In this document: piece by piece, positions 37,599 to 44,936 of the stretch | Position numbering within the stretch: position 1 is the first letter of the stretch | Layout of the letters: the number at the start of each line of letters is the position of its first letter | Origin: Sphingomonas sp. Ant H11 | GTDB taxonomy: Bacteria > Pseudomonadota > Alphaproteobacteria > Sphingomonadales > Sphingomonadaceae | DNA: 44,936 nt | Direction: 5' to 3' | Assembly: GCF_000797515.1 (NCBI RefSeq) | Contig: NZ_JSBN01000094.1 | Coordinates: 1 to 44,936 of the forward strand | Notes under the pieces: model-generated | Told to the model about the DNA's origin: nothing | The model's input: only the letters and a program-made list of their open reading frames with translations | Databases searched by the model: none | Program-made: the position numbers and the translations under genes

Positions 37599-39206
37599 TT
37601 GGACGCAGCGCGCACTCTCTTTTCGCAATTGGGCGTAAGACGGCTTGCCGTAATGGCCGGTGTGGCGCTCGCGGTATTGGCGGCGCTCGCGTTCGTGGCG
37701 ACACGAGGCGGGTCGACCTCCTCGATGGGCTTTTTGTTCACCGATCTCGATCCTGCCGCCGCGCAATCGATCACCGAGAAGCTGAAGGCAAAGGGCGTCG
37801 ACTATCGGCTGTCTGCCGACGGCACCTCGATCCTCGCGCCGCAGGACAAGCTGGCGGAATTGCGTATGGCGATGGCGGGCGATCATCTTGGCGGCAAGAT
37901 CGGCTATGACGTGCTCGACAACGAACAGAGCTTCGGCGTGTCCGCTTCGCGCGCGAAGCTGAACGAGACGCGCGCGATCGAAGGCGAATTGGGCAAATCG
38001 ATCGAAAGCCTGGACGGCGTATCCAAGGCGCGCGTCCACATCGTCATGCCCGAGCGCGCGATGTTCGCGACCGAAAGCCGCAAATCGACCGCCGCCGTCA
38101 CGGTCAAGACCAAGGGGCGGCTGTCCACCGAAGCGGTCGCCTCGATCCGCTATCTGGTCGCCTCCTCGGTGCCCGAGCTCGCGCCCGAAGCGGTGTCGGT
38201 GGTCGACCAGACGGGAGCCCTGCTGGCCCGCGCCGGTGACGCCGGGTCGGCGGGCGGAGCCGAAGCCGATGAGCGCCAGACCGCCACCGAAGCGAAATTG
38301 CGCGACGAAATCGAATCGCTGCTCGCCCCGATCGTCGGCATGGGCAAGGTCCGCGCCGAGGTTTCCGCGCTGATCGACCGCGACCAGACGCGCGAGGAGA
38401 CCACCGCCTTCGACCCCGACAAGCAGGTCATCGGCCATCAGACCACGGTCGAATCCGGCGACCAGAATGCCGAGAATAACGCAACGACGCCGCAAGCTTC
38501 GGTTGCGGGGCAATTGCCCGATGCGCAGGCCAGCCCGGCTACGGGAAGCGGCACCTCGCGCAAGACGGCCAGCACGCAAAATTCCGAAGACACCACCTAT
38601 GAAAATAGCAGCACGCACACGGTGACGGTGCGCGTCCCCGGCCAGATCAAGCGCTTGTCGATCGCGGTCATGGTCGATGGCGGCCCCAAGGGCCTGCCCG
38701 CCGCGCAGATCCAGCGGCTGACCCGCATCGTCGAGAATGCGGCGGGAATCGACACCAAGCGCGGTGACAGCGTCGTCGTCGAGAGCATGCCCTTCACCGC
38801 CGGCGACGCACTGGCCGAAAACAAGAGCGGGTTGCTGTCGCTGCTGCCGATGGACAAGGTCTTCTCGCTGATCGAACTGCTGGTGATCGCGGTGGTCGGC
38901 ATCATCGTCCTGCGCATGCTGCTCCCCAAACCGGCACCTGAACCCGTCGCAATGGCCGAGCAGACGCCGCAACTCGGCAGCGATCCCGAGCGCCTGGCGC
39001 TCGCCGCGCGCGCCGCCGATGGCGACCCCGACGCGATGCAGCAAATCGCCGCGCTCGGCGGCGAGCAGCATCTGCTCGACCAGGAAATCGCGCTCGCCCA
39101 AGTCGATGGCCGCATCAAACTTTCGGCACTCAAGCGCATCGGCACGACGATCGCCGAAAGCCCGCCCGAATCCGCCTCCGTAATCCGGCAATGGATGAAC
39201 TCATAA
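37599..39206 (+). CDS. fliF: Flagellar MS-ring protein FliF
   Basis: This 535-residue MS-ring protein is the base of the flagellum and of the export gate. It has an N-terminal transmembrane helix (RLAVMAGVALAVLAALAFV), the ring-building motifs with GFLFTDLDPAAAQSI, ARVHIVMPERAMF and STAAVTVKTKGRL, and a C-terminal transmembrane helix (IELLVIAVVGIIVLRML) before a FliG-binding tail. The frame opens with TTG 37599. A missing T nearby could instead join it to the ATG at 37561, which is 38 nt upstream and out of frame, so the start is uncertain. It follows fliH; order fliG-fliH-fliF is unlike Caulobacter. Confidence 0.93.
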   Translation: MDAARTLFSQLGVRRLAVMAGVALAVLAALAFVATRGGSTSSMGFLFTDLDPAAAQSITEKLKAKGVDYRLSADGTSILAPQDKLAELRMAMAGDHLGGKIGYDVLDNEQSFGVSASRAKLNETRAIEGELGKSIESLDGVSKARVHIVMPERAMFATESRKSTAAVTVKTKGRLSTEAVASIRYLVASSVPELAPEAVSVVDQTGALLARAGDAGSAGGAEADERQTATEAKLRDEIESLLAPIVGMGKVRAEVSALIDRDQTREETTAFDPDKQVIGHQTTVESGDQNAENNATTPQASVAGQLPDAQASPATGSGTSRKTASTQNSEDTTYENSSTHTVTVRVPGQIKRLSIAVMVDGGPKGLPAAQIQRLTRIVENAAGIDTKRGDSVVVESMPFTAGDALAENKSGLLSLLPMDKVFSLIELLVIAVVGIIVLRMLLPKPAPEPVAMAEQTPQLGSDPERLALAARAADGDPDAMQQIAALGGEQHLLDQEIALAQVDGRIKLSALKRIGTTIAESPPESASVIRQWMNS

Positions 39207-39207
39207 G

Positions 39208-39573
39208 ATGGAACAGCCCATGGATTCCGAACCCTCGCTGGTTGCGATCGACTCGCCGGCGCAGACCGAACAACCTTTCATCGCCGATTTCGCCGACGAG
39301 CCCATTCGCCCTGCGGCTGGCGGCAGCCCCGCCGAAGGGCTGGAAGCGGTCTATGATGTGCCGGTCAAGGTGCAGGCCGTCCTCGGCCGGTCGCGCATGC
39401 CGGTGGGCAAATTGCTGCAACTCGTCGTCGGCACGGTGGTCGAACTGGACCGTCGCGTCGGGGAGCCGGTCGACATCTTCGTCAACAACCGCCTGATCGC
39501 GCGTGGCGAGGTCGTGCTGATCGACGGTTCGCTCGGCGTGACGCTGACCGAAATCGTGCGGGGCGAACGATGA
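39208..39573 (+). CDS. fliN: Flagellar motor switch protein FliN
   Basis: The 121-residue C-ring protein has a C-terminal SpoA domain: YDVPVKVQAVLGRSRMPVGKLLQL, VVELDRRVGEPVDIFVNNRLIARGEVV and GVTLTEIV. FliN with FliG and FliM forms the switch. It starts 2 nt after fliF, and its stop overlaps the next start (ATGA), which shows an operon. The start at ATG 39208 (MEQPMDSEP) fits the gap. Confidence 0.94.
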   Translation: MEQPMDSEPSLVAIDSPAQTEQPFIADFADEPIRPAAGGSPAEGLEAVYDVPVKVQAVLGRSRMPVGKLLQLVVGTVVELDRRVGEPVDIFVNNRLIARGEVVLIDGSLGVTLTEIVRGER

Positions 39574-40911
39574 AGGGTATGACACCGGCGGTACGATTGC
39601 TGCTCGTCGGGCCCCCCGTCGGAATTTCGCCTCGCCGCCGATCTGGCACGCGCGGCGGGGGCGGACGTGACGATGGCGGACGATGCCCCCCAGGCGATCG
39701 CGCTGTTGCGGATGAACGGCGGCGACCTGGTGATGATCGACGTCGATGCCGACGTTCGCGGTTTCTTGCAGCACCTGCGCGACGAACGCTTCGCCGTCCC
39801 CGTCATCGCGTGCGGCATTAATGCCTCGGCGCAGCAAGCGGTGGCGGCCATTCGCGCAGGCGCGCGCGACTATCTGCCTTTGCCGCCCGAACGCGCGCTG
39901 ATCGCCGCGGCCATCGCCTCGGTCGTCACACGGGGGTCGATCGAAATCCTCGGCGACGCACCCGATCTTGCGCGGGCGCGCAACCTTGCGCTGGCGGTGG
40001 CGCGAAGCGCGTCGCCCGTACTGCTGGTCGGCGAAACCGGCACGGGCAAGGGCTTGATGGCCCGCGCCATCCATGAGGCATCGGGGCGGCTCGGCCCGAT
40101 CCTGGTAGTGGAATGTGCAGGCGTCGCGCCCGAAATCGTCGATTCGGAACTGTTCGGGCATGAGGAAGGTGCCTTTGCCGGAGCGCTCGGGCTGCGCATC
40201 GGCCGCTTCGAAAAAGGCCGGCAGCGGCACGATCCTGCTGCGCGAGTTGGTGCCCTGTCGCCGGGAACGCAGGCGCGCTTGCTGTCGGCGCTGCAGGAAC
40301 ATCACATCCGGCGCGTCGGTGGCAACCACGCGGTGGCGGTGCAGGCGCGCGTTCTCGCGACCTCCACGATCGACCTGCAGCAACGCGTCGCGGCGGGGGC
40401 ATTCCGCGCCGACCTGCTCGCGCGGCTCGGCCTCGCCCGGATCGAAATGCCGCCGCTGCGGGCGCGGCGTGGCGATATCGCGCTGCTCGCACGGCATTTT
40501 GCCCACCGCCTCGCGGACGCCGACGGCCTGTCCCCACGCCCGCTCAGCGAAGCGGCGGAAGGGGTATTGCAGGCCTATGGCTGGCCCGGCAATGTCAGCG
40601 AACTCGAAGACGCTATCCATCGCGCGGTCTTGATCGCGCGCGGGCCCAGGATCGAAGCGCGCGACATCGTCCTGGTCGATGGGTCGCAGCTCGCGCAGGA
40701 CCATGCCGCCACCGAAGGCCGCCTCGAAATCGAAGGATTGGTCGGCCGCACGGTCGAAGAGGTCGAGCGCGAACTGATCCTGCAGACGCTGCAGCGCTGC
40801 CACGGCAACCGCACCTCGGCCTCGGGCATCCTCGGCATTTCGGTGCGGACGATGCGCAACAAGCTGAAGACCTTCATTGAGGCCGGTATCGCCGTGTCGC
40901 CCGCTCCGTGA
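39570..40911 (+). CDS. FlbD-like AAA+ flagellar regulator, frame broken three times
   Basis: This is a FlbD/FleQ-type response-regulator-like activator. A degenerate receiver (about residues 1-110) is followed by an AAA+ domain with Walker A GETGTGKG, then GHEEGAFAGALG, where classical activators have GAFTGA, then GTILLRELVAL, where Walker B is normally LLDEI, and a Fis-type HTH with NRTSASGILGISVRTMRNKLK. C6 at 39612-39617 and A5 at 40211-40215 each carry one base too many; a base is missing near 40252. Restored length is 446 residues. It overlaps fliN and flhA at its ends. Confidence 0.83.
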
Positions 40912-43001
40912 ACGCTGTGCTGCCGCTGCCCATTACCCGCCTGCTCGAACGGATCGGTGCCGGGCGCGATCTCGCGCTGGCATTCGGCGTCATCGCGATC
41001 ATCGGCATGCTCATCCTGCCGATCCCGGCATGGCTGCTCGACATCGGTCTCGCTTTGTCGATCACCTTGTCGGTGATGATCCTGATGACGTCGCTGTTCA
41101 TCGAAAAGCCGCTGCAACTCTCGGCTTTCCCGACGATCCTGCTGATCGCGACGATGCTGCGGCTCGGCCTCAACCTCGCCTCGACCCGATTGATCCTGGG
41201 GCACGGACATGAAGGGCCGCAGGCGGCGGGTGGCGTGATCGGCGCGTTCGGCGAATTCCTGATGGGCGGCGAAACGATCATCGGCCTGACCATCTTCGCG
41301 ATCCTGATCGTCATCAATTTCGTCGTCATCACCAAGGGTGCGGGCCGCATCGCCGAAGTGGCGGCGCGCTTCAGCCTGGACGCCATGCCCGGCAAGCAGA
41401 TGGCGATCGACGCCGATCTGTCGGCGGGCATGATTTCGGAAGAGCAAGCCAAGGAACGCCGCGCCGAAGTCGAAGCCGAAAGCGGCTTTTACGGCTCGAT
41501 GGACGGTGCCTCGAAATTCGTGAAGGGCGATGCCGTCGCCAGCCTGCTGATCACCGGAATCAACATCATCGTCGGGCTCGGCATTGGCGTGTTCTCACAC
41601 GGCGTGCCCGTTGCAGAGGCGTTCCGCACCTATACCGTGCTGACTGCGGGCGATGGCCTCGTCAGCCAGATTCCGGCGCTGATCGTGTCGGTTGCGGCGG
41701 GCATGCTGGTGTCCAAGGGCAGCGCGCGCGGCAAGACCGGCAATGCGCTGGGCGAACAGCTCGGCCGCTTCCCCAAGGCGTTTGGCATGGTCGCGTTCCT
41801 GATGGGCGCGCTGGCGCTGATGCCGGGCCTGCCCTTCGTGCCGTTCGCCGGTTTTGCCGGTCTGTCGGGCTGGCTTGCCTGGAGCATGAGCCGCAAGGCA
41901 ATCGCCACCGCCAATGCCGAGCGACTGGCCGAAGCGACCGAGGCCGCGACGGTCAAGATCGCCGAAGAGCCGATCGCGCAAACGCTGGCGATCGATGCGC
42001 TGCGCATCGAAATCGGCTATGCGCTGCTGCCGATCATCAACGATGCGACGCGCGAACCGCGCCTCGACGACCAGGTGCGCGCGCTCCGCCGCCAGATGGC
42101 GACCGATTACGGCTTCGTGCTGCCCGCTGTGCGCATCATCGACAATATGGCGCTCGGGGCGAGCGAATATGTCATCTACATCAAGGAGAGCGAAGCCGCG
42201 CGTGGCGAGGTACGGCTCGACAAATTGCTGCTGATCAACCCCGGCGGCGGCGCGCCCGGCCTGCCCGGCGAGCCGACGCGCGAGCCGGTGTTCAACCTGC
42301 CTGCTTTGTGGATCGACCGCGAATTGCGCGAGGAAGCGGGCTTCCGCGGCCTGACGGTCGTCGATTGCGGCACCATCATCACCACGCACCTGACCGAACT
42401 GGTGAAGGACAATATCGCCGATCTGCTCTCTTATACCGAAACGCAGAAGCTGCTCGGCGACATCCACAAGGACGCGGCCAAGCTGGTCGCCGACATCGTG
42501 CCGTCCAAGGTCTCGGTGTCGAGCGTGCAGCGCATCCTGCAGAATTTGCTGTCGGAAGGGATTTCGATCCGCGACATCCCGACCATTCTGGAAGGCATTG
42601 CCGAGGCATCCCCTTCGACCAGCAACCTGACGATGCTGACCGAACATGTCCGCTCGCGCCTCGCCCGGCAGATTTCGGTGGCGCAAACCCGCGACAATGC
42701 CATTCCGGTGGTGACGCTGTCGCCCGAATGGGACACCGCCTTTGCCGACAGCATCGTCGGCACCGGCGACGACCGCCAGCTCGCTATGGCCCCCTCAACG
42801 CTGCAGGGTTTCGTATCGGCCGTGCGCGAAACCTATGATCGCCTGGCCGAGAGCGGCGAGATTCCGTGTCTGCTCACCAACCCGAGCGTGCGCCCCTTCG
42901 TCCGCTCGATCATCGAGCGGGTGCGACCCTCCACTGTGGTGCTGTCGCAGAACGAAATTCATGCCCGCGCCCGTATTCGTGCGCTTGGCACGGTCAGTTG
43001 A
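40908..43001 (+). CDS. flhA: Flagellar export gate protein FlhA
   Basis: The 697-residue export-gate subunit has seven to eight transmembrane segments up to about residue 320, with the FHIPEP region (ATMLRLGLNLASTRLIL) and the loop AGRIAEVAARFSLDAMPGKQMAID, then the cytoplasmic ring domain with the substrate-binding platform (PSKVSVSSVQRILQNLL). It selects the substrate for export together with FliK. The start is GTG 40908, overlapping the stop of the upstream regulator by 4 nt. Its length and membrane pattern are complete. Confidence 0.97.
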   Translation: MNAVLPLPITRLLERIGAGRDLALAFGVIAIIGMLILPIPAWLLDIGLALSITLSVMILMTSLFIEKPLQLSAFPTILLIATMLRLGLNLASTRLILGHGHEGPQAAGGVIGAFGEFLMGGETIIGLTIFAILIVINFVVITKGAGRIAEVAARFSLDAMPGKQMAIDADLSAGMISEEQAKERRAEVEAESGFYGSMDGASKFVKGDAVASLLITGINIIVGLGIGVFSHGVPVAEAFRTYTVLTAGDGLVSQIPALIVSVAAGMLVSKGSARGKTGNALGEQLGRFPKAFGMVAFLMGALALMPGLPFVPFAGFAGLSGWLAWSMSRKAIATANAERLAEATEAATVKIAEEPIAQTLAIDALRIEIGYALLPIINDATREPRLDDQVRALRRQMATDYGFVLPAVRIIDNMALGASEYVIYIKESEAARGEVRLDKLLLINPGGGAPGLPGEPTREPVFNLPALWIDRELREEAGFRGLTVVDCGTIITTHLTELVKDNIADLLSYTETQKLLGDIHKDAAKLVADIVPSKVSVSSVQRILQNLLSEGISIRDIPTILEGIAEASPSTSNLTMLTEHVRSRLARQISVAQTRDNAIPVVTLSPEWDTAFADSIVGTGDDRQLAMAPSTLQGFVSAVRETYDRLAESGEIPCLLTNPSVRPFVRSIIERVRPSTVVLSQNEIHARARIRALGTVS

Positions 43002-43022
43002 GCACGGTCCGGCTGCGACCCG

Positions 43023-43030
43023 CCTATAAT
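43023..43030 (+). promoter_or_regulatory. Possible -10 box upstream of fliK
   Basis: CCTATAAT lies 32 nt before the fliK ATG. TATAAT is a perfect -10, but the nearest -35-like TTGAGC is 21 nt upstream, too far for a standard promoter. Confidence 0.4.
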
Positions 43031-43061
43031 GGTAGGACGGGCTCGCCGTGAAAGGGACTGC

Positions 43062-44936
43062 ATGCAGATCGTTGGAAGCGGAATGGCCGGGTTACCCGCG
43101 CGATCGGTCGCCCCAACGTCGTAGCGCAGGGTTTTGCCGCAACGCTGGGCGATGTCATTTCGCTCGCCACGCCACCTGTCGCATCCGCCGTCCCAGCGCT
43201 GCCGCTGGTCTCCATGACCGGCGATACCAACGCAATGGCGTTCGCTACGCTGGCCATGCTCGGTCGTGCTCCCGCAACGATACTGACCACTGGCGAGCCC
43301 ACCGCAACTCAGGCGACTTCCGCGCTGTCGCTAACCGGCACGATCGGCAGCGCGCCAGCGCTAACCGCAGACGGTGCGCCAACCCCGGGCACCATCACCA
43401 CCACCGCTCCGATCCTGCCGGTAGCAAAGGGGGAAGCGACCGTACCCCCCCGCTCCTGCCGCGCTGGCTATCGGCGTGCCCACGCCCGACGCGGCACCGC
43501 CGGTGACGGCCGGTGTGTCTACAGCGCCCGCAGCGCCACCCTTCGGTGCGTCGGCATCCGATATTCTTGTCGCCGGGCCCGGACCCGACGCTTTGCCCGC
43601 TGTCCGGGCAGGGACGACGGCCGCGCTTCCCTCTTCGCCGGGGAGCGCTGCCGACGGCGTCGTGGCCACCGCGCCGCTACCAGAACCGCCCCTGTCCATC
43701 CCGGACGCGCCAGACATCACCGCGGCGGTGCCGGCAAACGCATCCCGTGATACGATCGCAGCGAATCCCGCTCCCTCGAACGTTGCGGCTGCCCCCGCCG
43801 CGACGAGCGTCGCCACATCCGCCGCGCCGGAAGTCAATCCGCCCGTCGTCACCGCTCCCGCCGGTCTTTCGGCCCCCGCAGCGGCTTCGCGCGCGCTGCG
43901 CACCGCCACGCCTGCACCGGCACCTGCCGTATCCGGCGGGGAAGTCCGTCTTCCCGACGCAACACCATGGTCGTCACCTGGGCCAACAATGGCCGAAGCG
44001 AGCCCCGCAATCGACCTCGCGCGCACCGCTGCCCCCATGCCCTCAGCCGCCCCGAGCATGGTTGCGCAGGCGACACTCGCATTACAACAGGCACCGACAC
44101 CAGCGCCGGGCGACGCGCGGACACCTTCCGCACCAGCGACCAACGCAACCGCTGCGCCCCCACGGGCAAGCAAAGCCAAGGGCAGCGTGGCGGACGATGC
44201 GGCGCTGGACCGGGAGATGGCAACGGCTCCCGCACCGGTGCCCCTAGCAGCGACAATCGTGCCTGCCATGCCCGCTTTACCCGACCCAATGCCGGTGCCA
44301 GCGGCCCCCGTCGCAGGTGTGGAGGCATCCGCCGTACCGGTGGCACCCGTTGATGTGGCCACGCAAGGCTCAATCCCGGCCGCCACCGCACCGGCGATGC
44401 TTGCATCGTCGACGGCTGCCAGTGCCGCACCGACCGTAACTGCCCCTCCTGCCGCCTCGGCCGCGTCCAGCGGGCAGACCGACGGAGCGCAGCGCCGGTT
44501 CACGCAGGACACGGACCTGAAATCGGCCATCGCTGCATCAGCGACATTGCCGAAGACGCAGGACACCGCACCGCCGTCAGCGCAACGTCCGATTGCCCCC
44601 GTTCCGGTCGAGGCGTCGCCAGCAGCGCCCGCAGCGCCACCATCCGGGCCCGTTGCCGAGACATCGCCACAGCCTGTCGCTGCGGTCGAGCCGCCCGCAG
44701 GACCTGCCGCGACACCAGCGGACGGCCCGCCGGTGCACGCGCGACGCGATCCCGCCGACGTCAACGCGGAGACGCTGCCTGCACGCGACGGCACCCTACT
44801 GTCCCCGGTACATCCACAAGCGATGGCGGCGGATAGTCTCAGCGGGATTGCGCCCCCCGACAGCGCCGCAAGCCACTGTACAAGCCACCGCAGTCCCCGC
44901 TCCGGCAGCTACCGCCACCGCGCAGGACGGGAGTAA
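43062..44936 (+). CDS. fliK: FliK-like hook-length protein, broken frame, partial
   Basis: The gene starts at ATG 43062 (MQIVGSGMAGLPARSVAP) and runs off the window. It is rich in Ala, Pro and Thr throughout and has no folded domain here, like the N-terminal part of FliK; the C-terminal Flg_hook domain would lie beyond the window. Three C runs carry indels: C4 at 43111-43114 is one short (stop at 43122 otherwise), C7 at 43445-43451 and C6 at 44853-44858 are one long. Corrected, the frame continues to the end as APQATVQATAVPAP. The identification rests mainly on composition and position after flhA. Confidence 0.66.

Noticed and set aside
42985..43003. Sigma54-like TGGCACG...TTGA near the end of flhA
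   Set aside because: The GG to GC spacing is 13 nt instead of 10, and the -12 element is not TTGC.

Overview
This window is GC-rich, almost fully coding DNA that reads as a chromosomal segment of an alphaproteobacterium, most likely a sphingomonad (Sphingomonas or a close relative). That placement is inferred from the gene types: alphaproteobacterial-type MDH and SDH proteins, a PaoABC-type molybdoenzyme with its own XdhC and MocA helpers, a large TonB-dependent receptor beside a regulator, and a Caulobacter-like flagellar cluster with FlbD-like and FlaEY-like proteins. No rRNA, tRNA, CRISPR array, prophage or classical insertion sequence was seen.

Layout. 1-10 kb, mostly minus strand: TCA-cycle genes sucD, mdh and sdhCDA/sdhB, with zapE, a YbjQ-like protein, a hotdog thioesterase, a ClpP-like protein and an SDR between them. 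A small GIY-YIG nuclease gene flanked by a perfect 24-bp inverted repeat sits between sucD and mdh. 10-13 kb: two tandem soluble chemotaxis-type receptors that share an almost identical signalling module. 13-19 kb: an SDR, then minus-strand paoABC with xdhC and a MocA-like gene, a complete aldehyde-oxidase-type molybdoenzyme and maturation set. 19-32.4 kb: a phosphorus and lipid scavenging region with a GDPD, a small lipoprotein, an alpha/beta hydrolase, phhA, a GntR/UTRA regulator, a PhnZ/TmpB-like HD oxygenase, two Tat-type phospholipases C, a PAP2 phosphatase, a TonB-dependent receptor and a DeoR-type regulator. 32.4-44.9 kb: flagellar genes. A FlaEY-like beta-propeller protein and flgB lie on the minus strand; fliG, fliH, fliF, fliN, a FlbD-like sigma54-type regulator, flhA and fliK (running off the end) lie on the plus strand.

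How the parts may work together. The GntR/UTRA gene is transcribed with the PhnZ-like gene. The short divergent gap between that pair and PLC1-PAP2 contains TGGACTATACCA, which read on the minus strand is one mismatch from the TGGTATAGACCA operator I recall for PhnF-type regulators. This suggests a single regulator for phosphonate oxidation and phospholipid hydrolysis. TonB receptor and PLC2 form a second minus-strand unit facing a DeoR regulator across an AT-rich gap with repeated TGTG boxes. These links are inferences from sequence layout.

Quality caution. At least eleven single-base indels, several in G or C runs, break reading frames in mdh, MCP1, paoB, PLC1, PLC2, fliH, the FlbD-like gene and fliK. 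In each case a one-base change restores a normal-length family member. Since mdh is a core gene and the indels are spread over unrelated operons, sequencing or assembly error is more likely than real pseudogenes. Coordinates below give the restored gene extents.
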